From the NCBI GenBank assembly GCA_015680685.1, contig MNCI01005332.1, positions 284,797 to 342,468 on the forward strand: 57,672 nt of DNA, in the 5' to 3' direction. The notes beneath the pieces are model-generated. The model made no database searches, had not been told where the DNA came from, and saw only the letters and a program-made list of their open reading frames with translations. The translations under genes were made by a program, and so were the position numbers. Shown piece after piece: positions 45,455 to 56,598 of the stretch. This stretch comes from Gnetum montanum. Lineage: Eukaryota; Streptophyta; Gnetopsida; Gnetales; Gnetaceae. The first letter of the stretch is position 1. Each line of letters begins with the position of its first letter.

Positions 45455-46118
45455 CTGCAACACAAAAAGATCAAAAATCTCAAAGAAGGGTAAACTACTC
45501 CAAATAATACTGAAACACTATTTAATTAGGAAGTCACACTCCTTGCTCCTTTGGAATTGTATCTCTAAAAACTATAGAGTAGTATTGTAATAAGTTTGAG
45601 GTGTAATCTTAAACTTCCGTAATTTGTATCAATCTATGATAAAAGTATAGGTTTCAGGTTCATGAACTTCTTCAAGGATATTATTGTAATAACATGTTTC
45701 AAGTTCAATACTAAAGTTCCTTTGTTTGTCTTTTGACTGAATGTTTCATTTTTCAAACTTTTTCTACTTTTTTGTTTTTCTTCTACTAAACATAATAATG
45801 AGGTGTTAATCTAATGGTATGAGTCTTCGCCTAGTAACGTGAGGTTATAGGTTTGATTCTACCAAGCAGCATTGAGTTAAAAACTTCAATATACCTATGT
45901 TTTAATTATTTCAGATTCCAACAGCATTATTTTTTACCTAAACATTTATGATAAAATATATTATTATAATAGATTCAAGTTTCAATCCTAAACTTCTTTA
46001 ATTGAACATCTTATAGTATTGTATAATGTATTTTTGCTACCTTCATTATTTAACTCCAACTCGTAACGTTGTTGAAACTTGAAAGCATGGTAAGATGATA
46101 ATGACAAGTTGGATTTAC
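45455..46118 (-). other. Laccase intron (664 bp)
   Basis: On the minus strand the donor is G|GTAAATCC at 46119/46118 and the acceptor TTGCAG|GTGT at 45455/45454. Joining them keeps the frame across NNPG and VRFMHCH. It contains a SINE-like insertion at 45800. Confidence 0.75.
45798..45900 (+). repeat. SINE-like element 3 in the laccase intron
   Basis: A box TAATCTAATGG (45807-45817, 10 of 11) and B box GGTTTGATTCT (45850-45860, 9 of 11), in the arrangement of tRNA-derived SINEs. Confidence 0.5.
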
Positions 46119-46640
46119 CAGGATTATTAGCCACAAAGCGGATAGCGGTCCAGCCGCGCATACGGATGTTGAAAGTGTTGCGCATATGCGGGTCGCGGAG
46201 ATTGAATTCGGCGGTGGCGGGCTCCCAGATGCCGGAGCCACGACCAACGACGTATAAATCGTGGCCATGCAGATGAATGGGGTGACTCTCGCCGTCCGGT
46301 GCCCTGCATCACGATCTGAACCGTGGAATTGTAGCGCAGCCTCTTCACGCGCGTTCCCTTCTCGGTGTACCACCAGCTCTACGGCGGCCTGATGTCCGTG
46401 TAATTGAACTCCATGGCCGGCCAATCGGGGAAATCGTCGGTGTAGACGCGGGGGATGTTGAAGTAGTAGGCGTTCAGAATGAAGATGTTGGGGTTCACGT
46501 ACGAGATGTTGTTGAAACTACTGCCGAACCGATCACCACCGGGTCCATCGCACTGGAGTTCCTCCTCCTTCTGCTCGGCAAGACGTTAATGCTGACGGGT
46601 ATGAGCATGTCCTCGTCTAACTGAGTCGGCACGAAAGTTG

Positions 46641-47160
46641 ATGATCTGCAGCACCACCTTCTCGCCTTTCTTTACCACGATCTTCGTCATGTCTGTTCGC
46701 ACTTCACACCACCCATACATGACGTTAATTAACAGATTAAGAAAAGATCCTCATTGGCAGCCTCAATCACAATGTGTACTTCAAAAAGAAAAGAGAAAAA
46801 CAGTTTCTTCGTAGAAAGAATTCTGAAAGTTGATAGTAAGACAAAGCGTAACATCTGTAACATCGGCAGATTTTAAAAAGAAATCAAAAATTTGTTGTAA
46901 AAAGGAATTTGGACAATGAAGGCGTCTGCACCTCGTGATACGCAAAAGCTTAAATGAGGTATTAGTTTAACGGTAACCGTCTTACCCTATGGTAACAGTC
47001 TTAGCTCCCTAAACCCAGGTCAGTAACACTTAAGTTATTAATATTAATAAAAGTCCTTAAAAAGAATTCTGAAACTGGTTTGTACCAGCAAGTTAAAAGA
47101 AACATTGGCCGATACAGATTCTAGAGATATAACACTGGTGACTACCAGGCTCCCATGATT
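46641..47160. other. Laccase-flanking sequence with SINE-like element 4
   Basis: A short minus-strand piece near 46700 reads MTKIVVKKGEKVVLQIINF and may be coding debris joined to the laccase. At 46963-46973 TAGTTTAACGG is a perfect A box, but the downstream B box is weak. Nothing else is recognisable. Confidence 0.35.
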
Positions 47161-47842
47161 AAGAGCGATCCTCCATAGCCATAGAATGGAAAAAGATGAG
47201 GAATAAGGAAGATGGAGAAAAAGAAATAACGGCAATGTCCATAAAATGTATGTCAGAGGTGGAAATGTTTAAGGGAAAGAAGTTAACTGATGCACCAAAT
47301 AAAAATGCCAGTGGGTCCACCCCAAAGCAGGTTCATGTCCTTTATGACCCACTCCAAAGCAGGTTCATGTCCTTTATGCCCTAACAAACCCACATTCAAA
47401 AAGTCTGTAGGCTCTAGAAATGTCCTTCGAAAGCAAGAGTTAAAGACTTAACCCCAAGAATTCACCAAAGAAAAAACAATGTATCAACCAAAATATATAC
47501 TACTGATACAACCGGCAATGAGGTGGAGAATAGAGAAAAAATGATAGGAAGAAGAGAATAGAATGAAGTCCCAAAAACAAGGTGGTGTACAGCCTCCAAA
47601 TCCAGCCTCAAACAATCCACATCCAATGACTTCGCATTAATACACTTGGCCAATCCATCCACTTGAAATGACAAGAATGCTTCCGCCAAAGAGTTACCAC
47701 CATTTCGAGAGAATGAGAAAAAGAAAAGTAGGAAGCAAGAAATGGCCTTAGTTAGAGGGAACATGTTTGTTTAGTTCCATAACCAGTGCTTGTAGCCGAG
47801 ATGATTATTTTATCTAATGGGTGTGCTTTGAATTCTTACTCT

Positions 47843-47867
47843 TGTGTGTGTGTGTGTGTGTGTGTGT
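47843..47867 (+). repeat. TG microsatellite
   Basis: About twelve TG units followed by a T/C-rich tract. A/C-rich low-complexity sequence also occupies 48330-48425. Confidence 0.9.
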
Positions 47868-48629
47868 TTTCTTTTCTTTTTTTCTTTTTTCCTTTTTTGG
47901 CATCAGAACCACACCATGCAAAGACTTATTTTTATTAGCTCAGCTTCCCGATAATGGAGCAATGTCAGAATGGTAAGGAAAACTCAAGAAGAAAGCATTC
48001 AAGAACCCAAGAGAATGGCCAGCACAAATGCATCAAATCCCCTTGAAGTCACACCCTTTTCAATCCTTGAGTCTTTCCTCAGTTTGAGAAATGTCTAGTC
48101 ACCAATTCATTAATAGTTTTATTATTAAGAAAGGGACCATACGATTCCAAGCCAAGAGAGACCATAGAAATTCATGAATGCATGGATGTTGTGGACTTAT
48201 TGCCTGTTATATTAAAAGAACCATACCTTAGTATCAACATTATAACTCAAAGGTAAAAACCAAACATTAGCAATCAATAGAATACAGTTCATACCACCAT
48301 CAGGAGCACTTATTAGGTGATGAACCTAACAAAACAAACAAAGACAAAAACAAAAACAAGAATAAACAAAACAAAATAAAAAAAAATCAAACTAAAACAA
48401 AAACAAAAATAAAAACAAGCAAAACAAACAATCACACAAAGGAATGAAAAAGTATAATGATGTTACAAAACAAAAATAAGAAAAGTTAAAGAAATTTGTA
48501 AAACCAAAATATGTAAAATGAAAACTTAAAAAGGAATTGAGGGGCCTCAATTGGTTAGCAAAGGTGGCCATCTCCCCCATGATTGAGTTGGAAAGAGGAG
48601 ATCTGAAATAATGAGCAGGGTCATCCCTT

Positions 48630-49420
48630 CTAAGAGGTACTATGTGCACTGACCATTCTAATTTCATGGAAAGGTTTGGTTTGTTGCACATTGACTAATA
48701 ATCTCTTATTAAGGTTTTGGTCTGACTTTTTTAGGAAGTTCCAACTTCCCCCAGTTGATGTTTCAAGGTTAAGATTTGGAAGTTGGAGATGAACTTGCTC
48801 GAGTGCATCTATGCTTTCAATGTAAGTGCAAGTTATTCCCTCAGTTAGTTCCATGCATGTCAGTAAGTTGCTCTCTTGATCAGCTATCAGTCATTGGATG
48901 CCTCTTTGTCATGTGGTTACTGCATACAGGCACTTTTGTAGGTTAAGGTCTTGTACACACCGGTTGCATGCAGGCAATGCTAAACTTTGCACAACCCATG
49001 ATCTCTACAGGAAATTGCACCTTGTATCGATGTATGCAATGCATGGAACCTTCTTCTTCTCAATCTTTCCAAAAGTGTTCTCCTTAGATATTTCCAAGGA
49101 AAGATCATGGATTCCTAGGCATGCATCTACAGTACTTAGCCATGCCCTTTCCATTATTATTGGGAATTTCTCTTTATCATTATTCACTTGTATCACTAGG
49201 AAATCAACTGGGTACAATCACCCACACACAATGGTAACAATGTCCTCCACTAGTCCCAACTCTAGGCGAATATTGCTCTTCCTTAATGGAGGTAGGTTCC
49301 AAACTTTATACATCTCTTGTGATATTAGGTTGACTCCAAAACCTGAGTCCAGAAGAGCTTTGCATGGCTCATTCCTAGTGATTTGGAGATAGATTAGAGG
49401 CTTCCAGGATCAAAAAATTT
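48630..49420 (-). pseudogene. Element B aspartic protease and downstream conserved block
   Basis: The minus strand reads ALLDSGFGVNLIS (about 49330-49370), a retroviral-type protease active site with DSG. It then reads VDFLVIQVNNDKEKFPIIME and AWLSTVDACLGIHDLSLEI (49217-49090), the second half of the fold. Further on is a block CMELTEGITCTYIESIDALE (about 48830-48780) that recurs in element C (54105-54341), so it is a conserved part between protease and RT. A stop separates the two protease halves. No RT follows. Confidence 0.65.
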
Positions 49421-50080
49421 CTTGAGAAGGTGGCCAACCTTAATCCAGTCAGCAACAGCATGTGTTAACATAACCGTATGCATTGAGCTCAGTGTTTGGT
49501 TTGAAGGGAGCTCTGAAGCCTTATTTGATGGGGAGGTGTTCATAGGTTCAACCGCTTGTGGTTGTGAGGGCTTGGTTGGGCTGTTGGTTTTGAAGAAAGG
49601 TCTTTTCTTCATATGGTTGTCAACACCAATAGTAGGTTGAAGATTCACAGCCCTTGTGGCATTGCATTGCTATGGTTGAGTATGGAGTTCCCCTTGCATT
49701 GCTGGAGCAGGTGGTAATGGAGCTATTGGTGTGACAGTTGTAGATGTATTTGAAGGATGGTATGTTTATGGGTTATCTCCCCTAGGAGAAGGATTTCTAT
49801 AATACTCTTGAACTTGGTAGTGATGTTGTGGTGTAACATGACTAACAGAGTCACGTGGAGAGATTGGATGCTAAACGTAGTAGTCATATGAGTCTGGTTG
49901 CCAATAGGGGTATTGTTGCCTTGGTGGTGGCATCCCCCATGACTGTGGGTATTGCCATTTTTGATGTTTCTCAATGGGTTGTGATGGAGTTTCACTTGGA
50001 TAATATGTTGAAGGTTGGTAGAACTTCCTTAGGTTACCTTGAGGATAAGGTAACCATCGGGGTGCTTCTCATTTATTAAG

Positions 50081-51935
50081 TCATGGGTTGAGTGCATACA
50101 CCCCAGACTCTTGTAGATGTGAGATCACTAGGCAACATTTCGTAGGATAGTCATATTGGCATATCTCACATCCATCTTCATTGTCCGTGTCTGAATCCTC
50201 AACCTCTTTTGTAATGGCCATTTTTCCCTTACCCTTGTTACGTGCATTATCCACTTCTCTCTTTTTCTTTTTGTCATGGTCACTACCTTGATCCCTAAAC
50301 TCCTCTACAATTTTAAGAACAATTTCAAACCTACTAACCAAGGAGTCCCACATTTGGTCTACCTTTGTCGATACTTCTATTGTTAACTTTTAGAATGGAA
50401 AAGTTTTCCTATTCACCATCTCTTCGAGTGGGGACTCTTCTTCCTTCTCACAAAATCTCACTCCTTTTTTGGAGGGAAGGATCTCGATTGTACTCTTCTA
50501 CACTTTCTCTCTTTCGTAGCTCACCTTCTTCTTTGGCTACTTGCTCTAACAATCTATGAATTTGATGAGACCTAAGCTCTCATAATCTTCTTTGGGCATA
50601 CATTCCAAGGGTTCTTCTTGTTTCATGCCTAAGTCCATCCATAAGATAGCGTAGTTGATCCCACTGCGAATAACCATGGCCAAGGCAACGATGTAATAGT
50701 GCGTAATAGCAGCCCATGGTAGCATCCAAGGGTTCATGATTTCCTTGCTTCCATCCTTGGATTTTCTTTCATAGGTTAGACACTTGGGAGTACATTTGGT
50801 ACTTATTGAACAGTTCTAACATTGTACTTCACCTTCGAATGGATTCTAGTTCTAAGGATTGGTACCAGCTTTTAGCTTCTTTCACTAGCGTCCTTGAGAA
50901 AAACTTTAGTTTTTGTCATTCGTTTTCTATGTTTTGCAAGGCACATGCATCGTAGAATGCTTGTAAATGATTTTGAGGATCATCGTTGTATCTCCCTTCA
51001 AATCATCGGATGTTGTTCATTTCTAACCTCTTGATCCTACTATCCTTTTCGTGCCTTGTTGGAACTGTTACGGCCTCCGTTATATCTAGCATGCTTCTAG
51101 TTGCAAGTAGGGATTCTTCATGATCATCTCGTTCATAGTGTCTATGGTGTCTACGAAGTTCCCTACTCTCCCTTCTTCTATGCCTTAATTCCTTAGAGCT
51201 CCCTCGTCCTTATTCTTGACTTTCTCGTCAATTTTTTTCACTCTATTTTCCTTTATCCTCACTATTGGTTTCCCTATGACTACGTCCAGACACTGAAGGA
51301 GAGGGTGAAGGTGATGATGAAGCTGAAGAAGAAGGAGAACCATCACCATGATGATGTTTTCTACCTTCCCTTCAGTGGTCTCAACCTTGATCATTATCAC
51401 AATCAAAACATCCACCCTTATCATGTGTTCATGTTCATGGGTATCAAAACTAGGGTTGTGAACAGTGGAGTGGAGGTTCTGATACCATCGTTAGAAGGAG
51501 GAACATTGTTTTATGGGAAACCTGTTAAAGCAGGTTCACCACCCTCAATTTTGCTCAAGATGTGCGGTGTTATGGGGCCATTTATCCTTCAAGGATGTAT
51601 GGTATCTCTCCTATCACAAGTCCCTTTGGCATTGCGCTTCTGTGGGATGATAGTCCCTTGTGTCATGATCGCATGCAACATATTCCGCATATAAAAGCAG
51701 CATGCCTATTCATGTGAGAGCATGAAGGAGCATGTTGGGGACTGATCGTATTGGAGGCAACACTATGTTACCCTCCAAGTCTCTCCAACGCAGTTGTTCA
51801 TCTTGGTGGAGAGGTACATACTCATCATGATGAGTATATACCACCCGAATCTTGGTTACATGTATTATGCCACCGATTGCCTCTTGTGTTAGTCCTAGGC
51901 GGTGAAGTGCTCTTATGCGAAGAAGAATACATTTT
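50081..51935 (-). pseudogene. Element B gag
   Basis: The start is near 51935 (MYSSSHKST), matching element C's MSSSSHK. Further pieces are VVYTHHDEYVPLHQDEQLRW, LEGNIVLPP, and DPQNHLQAFYDAC (about 50965-50930). The C-terminal frame 50353-50081 reads KKKREVDNARNKGKGKMA and CEICQYDYPTKCC, the CxxC cluster of this family with His replaced by Tyr. Stops and frame changes occur throughout. Confidence 0.65.
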
Positions 51936-52057
51936 CTCTTGGTCGATGTGCAATGTACCATTGGCTTATCTTTCTTTGATTAACACTAAGGGTTCATTCT
52001 AGCGTTCCAATGATATGAATGATTTTCTATGTTCTACGCAACGCACAAACAACTAAG

Positions 52058-52076
52058 TCCCTGGCAACGACGCCAA
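52058..52076 (-). other. Element B primer binding site, tRNA-Asp type
   Basis: Minus strand TTGGCGTCGTTGCCAGGGA, nearer to the standard tRNA-Asp primer site than those of elements A and C. Confidence 0.75.
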
Positions 52077-52843
52077 TGATGAGTGGTGAGGTACCTCTAC
52101 ACTAAACCATACGAATATGAGCATCTCCTACACGATCCATTCGAACTCCAAAGACTAAGTGCTTACGCACCTTAATGGAACACTCAAGGTTAATCAATCA
52201 TTGTCTTCCCAAACTTACTTGTATTTTCACGATTTTATGATTAAGTAAGCTTGAGGTATATGATTTTTATAACTTTTATATTATTTATGTCTTATTCTAA
52301 TAAAGGAAAGGGAGAGAGAACTAAGGGACTAACTTATATTAACTATTCATTAACAAAGTTCTAAATTTTCCTAACACCAATATCCGTTCCCACTTGTCGT
52401 GCACATCCTGAACCAGTGCAACACTACTGGGATTACCAAACGCTACTTGTTACTGGGTTACCAAGTGCTACATGCATGATCGAAGCGGTTGTATTGAGTG
52501 TACTTAACTAAGAGGATCGAAGGTTGAGAGAGAGATTAATTAGCTAAGAAAGAATTAAACATTCAACAATAATTAATTACTAATTAGCTTAGTGTGTATG
52601 CTGCAAGGTTTATCATAAAGTTCATCTTTATTATCATACACAAATGTGTGTTCATGTACAAATTGTTGGAATAAAGATCTGTTCACTCTATGACTCCTAC
52701 TGCGAGCACATAGAAATTATTCTAACTCTCGAATGATTAAACTACAAGAATCTAGCTAAGGGTCTAAGTCTTACTACTTGGAGCAAAGGGCACCACCTCT
52801 TATTTATAGAAGATGAGACAGGATGTGATATCACATCTCATCA
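52077..52843 (-). repeat. Element B 5' LTR
   Basis: Ends are TGATGAGTGG and ATCTCATCA. A minus-strand TATAAATA lies at about 52800. The first 50 bases are close to the LTRs of A and C; the middle is diverged. Confidence 0.65.
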
Positions 52844-52894
52844 ACCCATAATGCTACATCTTGTGCAATGGATGTAATATGGACATTACTAATC

Positions 52895-53830
52895 ATTCAA
52901 CTATGTCATTATGGCTACCAAGGCATAATTTGATGCTTCTGTCATGATATGAAATAACTTAGATTAGTCTAGTACTCATAGAATTGAAGTTTCTACAAGT
53001 TTCTCCTTCAGTTGTTGGAATGCATTTTCAAATTTCCTGGTTTAGTCAAATAGAGCATCTTTCTTTGTTAGCTCAACCAACAATTTTGTGATCTTAGAGA
53101 AATTTTCTATGAATCACTGATAGTAACTAGTGTGTCGAAGGAATGACTAGAAATATTTAACTATTTTAGTTTGATGGGTTATTCCTTCGATGATCCTTAT
53201 CTTTTTAGGATCTACCTTGATCCCTTCTTATGAGATTTTGTGCCCCAAGATTATGCCCTCTTAGACCATTAGATGGCTCTTTTTCCAATTGAGCCACAGG
53301 TTTGTCTTTACACATATTTTTAATACTTCCTCAATGCAGTCAAGGCTTTCTTGAATGTAGTGCCATAAGTTGAAAATTCATCCATGAAGACTTCCTCCCT
53401 ACTACCAATTTGCTATTGAAAGATGCTCAAGACCAAACATTGAAATGTCGCAGGAGCATTGCACAGACGAAAAGAAATCTTTCAATATATAAAAGTCCCC
53501 TAGGAACTCATGAATGTAGTTTTGGCTTAATCCTCTCATGTGATTTGAATTTGGTTATTTCCACTATAACCATCTAGAAAGTTATAATAACAATGTCTAC
53601 AAATGGTATCCAACACTTGATTGACAAATGGAAATAGAAATTGATCTTTGAATGTTTCCATGTTCAATAGCTTGAAATTAATACAAATCCACCACTTTTC
53701 ATCTTTCTTTGACACAATCATGAGTGGACTAACCCACTTACTGTCCAAAATAGGATAGATAAACCCTACCTTGAGGAGTTATTCTATTTCCTCCTTAATG
53801 ATTTGCTTTAATTTAGGGCTCAACCATCGT
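52895..53830 (-). pseudogene. Element C reverse transcriptase and start of RNase H
   Basis: Minus-strand motifs in order: SKWVSPLMIVSKKDEKWWIC, QVLDTICRHCYYNFLDGYSG and NQIQIT (53748-53536); then FRLCNAPATFQCLVLSIFQ, EEVFMDEFSTYGTTFKKALT (about 53380) and a reading like SWGTKSHKKGS. RNase H begins with FHIMTEASNYALVAIM (about 52950-52900) and is cut at the LTR of element B. The sequence belongs to the Ty3/gypsy class with FMDD-type catalytic sites (Athila/Tat-like), but the second catalytic Asp is Glu (FMDE) and stops are present, so it is inactive. It is the only RT on the right side of the window. Confidence 0.75.
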
Positions 53831-54104
53831 TATGGCTACTTCCTTGGCTTCATGGCCATATTGGTATATATACAGTGCTAGCATATCTATGTATCAATCC
53901 TAGTGAGTTCAAGATATGACCAAGCAAAGATTGTTGCCCATCTGTTAACCACTTTCAACATTTTCTCTTTTTTTTAAGAGCAAGTTTAGCATTAATTATA
54001 ACTACCATTCCATTTTTCAAATATGCATATTTTTGGCTAGTAGTTAGAGGTTTTAACTCTAGGGGCTCTTGTTTAAAATTTTTAGGAATTTCCAAGTCTC
54101 CCTA

Positions 54105-54500
54105 TTAGGAATCATCATTTTTGTCATCAGAGAGTTGATGATGAACTTTCTCTAGTTTATCCATGCCTACAACATAGGTGCATGTCAGGCTCTTAGTCAG
54201 TTCCATGCAAATTTTGCTGCTCTCAGAATCAACTATCAGCCACTGGGTGCCCTCTTGTTTTGTGGCTACTGTGTCTAGGCACCTTTGAATATCTACCTCA
54301 TTTTCATACTGCCTGCATGCAAAAATAAATGTTCTTTTCACAAACCAGAGTTTCTACATGTAGTTGCACCTTATATTGTTCTATGTGATGCATTGAACTC
54401 ATTTCTTTTCAATCTTTTCAAATGTATTTTCCTTGAAAATTTCTAGGGAAAGATCTCTAATGCCATTCTTACATCAATAGTACTTGGTCACATCCTTCCC
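54105..54500 (-). pseudogene. Element C remnant between gag and RT
   Basis: The reading GTQWLIVDSESSKICMELTK and LTCTYVVGMDKLEKVHHQL matches element B at 48780-48900. Before it, IRDLSLEIFKENTFEKIEKK is the end of the protease fold. The protease active site and the zinc-binding part of Gag, about 1 kb in B, are missing here, so C has an internal deletion near 54500. Confidence 0.55.
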
Positions 54501-54509
54501 ATAATGATT

Positions 54510-56209
54510 CAATCTTCATAACTTCTTCTATTGTAGCAACTTTACCCTTACATCTTTGGTAAGCATGTTTAGCTTCTTTCTACCTCCTATGGTCATGATC
54601 ACTACTCTACTCTCTTGATTATTCTATGATTTTTAAAGTAGTTTGGAATTTTTCATCCGATGAATCCCACATTTTATTTACCTTGGCCAAAATTTTAGAC
54701 ATAGATTTTTGGATCAGTAAGGTCTTTCATTGCACCACCTCATTAAGAGGTGACTCCTCCTCACTATCACAAAAGTGGATCTCCTTCTTCCTGATTGAAG
54801 AATCCCTATTATATTCTTCTACACTTTCATGTTTCCTCAACTCTTCTTCTTCTTTTGCTACCTACTCAATCAACTTTTATATTTGATGGGCTCTTAATTC
54901 TGACAGTCTTCCTTGGGCATAGATCCCAAGGATCCTCCATGTTTTTGAGTGAAGCTCATTTATGATGTGACGAAGTTGCTTCCTTTGAGAATAACCATGG
55001 CATTGATGTAATAATAAATAATATTTTCCCATAAAGGCATCTAAGGGTTCATGTGTTCCTTGTTTTCAGCCTTGGTTTTGCCTTCGTAGGTTTGACACTC
55101 TGGAGTACGTTTGATACTTGTCACTAAATAGTTCTAGCATTGAACTCCATTGATAGATCAATTCTAGTTTTAGAGACTAATAATAGCTTTCTACTTCCCT
55201 GAGGAGTATTCTAGGGAACAACTTGATCTTTTATTAATCATTTTCAATATTTTGTAAGCCATAGGCATCATGAAAGGCTTGTAGATGCATTTGAGGATCT
55301 GAGTTATATCCCCCCTCAAATTTGGGAATATTTTTTATGTCTAGCTACTCAATTTGGCTATCTTTCATGTGCTTGGTAGGAATTTTGATAGCCTTTGCAA
55401 CATTGAACATATTTTGAGTGGCTAGTAGAGGTTGATCATCATGATTTGGATGATGCCTATGATTTCCTCTACCATCCCTTTGTTCATGATGGTCTTTGTG
55501 ATTATAATTTTTATCCTACCACCTATGGTTATTTTCAAATTTGGAGAAGGAAGCTGATCCAAATGAAGAGGGTGAAGAGGGAGAAGGATTGCCACCATCA
55601 TGGTGTCTATCACTTCCTCTTTATTTTTCATGGTTATAATGTTTAGATTGGTTGTCTTTATGCTTGTTTGAGTTCCTAGTTCAACTCCCTTTCTTAGAGC
55701 TCCCATGAACATGGGACTTACTGTTACCAAAATCCAAATTGTTGATTACTAATTTAGGATATGGATTCAGCTCCACTTCACTAGAAGGAGAGTTTGCATG
55801 TTAAGAACCATTAGAAAGAGGTTCCTCATCATCCTTTTGATTTAGCAGGAATAATGAGTTAGTGAATTTTTTTCCCTTCATGGCTTTTCTGCGCTTTTCC
55901 TGTTGCCGATCTCATTTGCATTGTGTCTCAGTTGTACGGTAGTCCTGAAAGATATGATCTTCCACAACATACTCTATTTTAAAATCCTCAATGCCAAACC
56001 TTGTAATGGTTTGGAGCAACATCTTTGGTATAGATTGGTTAGGTGATAATACAATGTTCCCCTCCATGTCTTGCCACCACATTCGTTCATCCTGATGGAG
56101 GATGTAACTGAAATTGGGAACAAACTCATCAGGATGAGTGTACATCACTCTACATTCTTATTGTACTGCTAACTTAGAATCATCTTACTTATGAGAAGAA
56201 GAAGACATT
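54510..56209 (-). pseudogene. Element C gag
   Basis: It starts with MSSSSHK at 56209. The open block 56148-55912 reads MMYTHPDEFVPNFSYILHQD, WWQDMEGNIVLSPNQSIPKM and VVEDHIFQDYRTTETQCK. Further on are KNIPKFEGGYNSDPQMHLQA and FHDAYGLQN (about 55320-55250), the shared Gag motif. Basic and Asn-rich linker sequence separates them. Several stops. D carries the same gag in the opposite direction. Confidence 0.7.
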
Positions 56210-56348
56210 TTTTTTAGAAATAGTTTCTTAGTGTGCTTGTAGTATAGTTTTTATTAATTGTTATGATTTAACTTTGTTGGGTTCATTTCAATGATGTTGA
56301 ATAATTTTCACTAATCCTAGATTGATAGTGCATGGTACTAGCTAAAAA

Positions 56349-56367
56349 TCCCTAAAAATGGTGCCAA
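56349..56367 (-). other. Element C primer binding site (decayed)
   Basis: Minus strand TTGGCACCATTTTTAGGGA, directly after the LTR end; recognisable from its place but diverged from the tRNA-Asp type. Confidence 0.55.
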
Positions 56368-56598
56368 TGATGAGTAGTGAGGTACCCCTATGTCCAACCA
56401 TACAAATCACTAAGGCATTCACACGTGATCTGATCAAATTCCATGGATTCCTAGTGTTCTCATACATAGGATTCAATCTTGAAGGTGAATCTAATCGTGG
56501 AATGGTCATTGTTTTCCCAACTATACTTGTGAAGCTCAATTTTATGGCTAAGTGTAATTAAGACACATGATATTTATTATTTTATATTTTTTACCTAA
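56368..56598 (-). repeat. Element C 5' LTR, truncated
   Basis: Starts TGATGAGTAGTGAGGTACCC as in A and B, but only 231 bp remain before the opposite-facing LTR start of element D at 56599. Confidence 0.6.

Larger units (their letters stand above)
32395..45680. repeat. Tandem duplication unit, copy 2, split by an LTR retrotransposon
   Basis: The unit starts at 32395, is interrupted at 32515-41310 by element A with duplication AGATG (32510-32514 and 41311-41315), and resumes at 41316. Relative to copy 1 there is about 75 bp extra around the insertion point. The right edge is near GGATA at 45680, where copy 1 instead meets the unit boundary. Confidence 0.8.
45246..46640 (-). pseudogene. Laccase (multicopper oxidase) pseudogene, C-terminal part
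   Basis: The minus strand carries two exons. The upstream one (about 46640-46119) reads [73 protein letters not shown] and [15 protein letters not shown], then ends IRFVANNPG at a GTAAAT donor. The HxHLHGH copper motif is present. The last exon (45454-45246) follows a TTGCAG acceptor and reads GVRFMHCHLGSHQSIGMD, the HCH-x3-H copper site, with Met at the axial position. Laccases oxidise monolignols in the cell wall. Damage: a TAG after DIRPP, at least two frameshifts in the upstream exon, Trp to Arg before FM, and a one-base loss that shifts the C terminus past the normal stop. The N-terminal copper domains are missing. Less AT-rich than its surroundings. Confidence 0.85.
47161..52843 (-). 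mobile_element. Element B: LTR retrotransposon fragment related to element A
   Basis: Minus-strand order: LTR 52077-52843, primer site 52058-52076, gag, protease, then non-coding sequence with similarity to element A around 47320-47420. No 3' LTR and no RT were found; the left edge is uncertain. Its LTR edge lies about 50 bp from the RNase H reading of element C, which suggests insertion into C. Confidence 0.65.

Noticed and set aside
46050-46424. 124-codon minus-strand open frame, and overlapping 46127-46348 frame
   Set aside because: These are alternative frames of the laccase exon; the homologous reading switches between frames because of indels, so neither is a gene by itself.
48898-49392. 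164-codon plus-strand open frame
   Set aside because: Antisense to the protease reading (DSG motif and PIIME segment) of element B; the length is a by-product of that coding sequence.
49422-49640. Plus-strand open frame
   Set aside because: Antisense to the gag-protease region of element B, where minus-strand motifs are clear.
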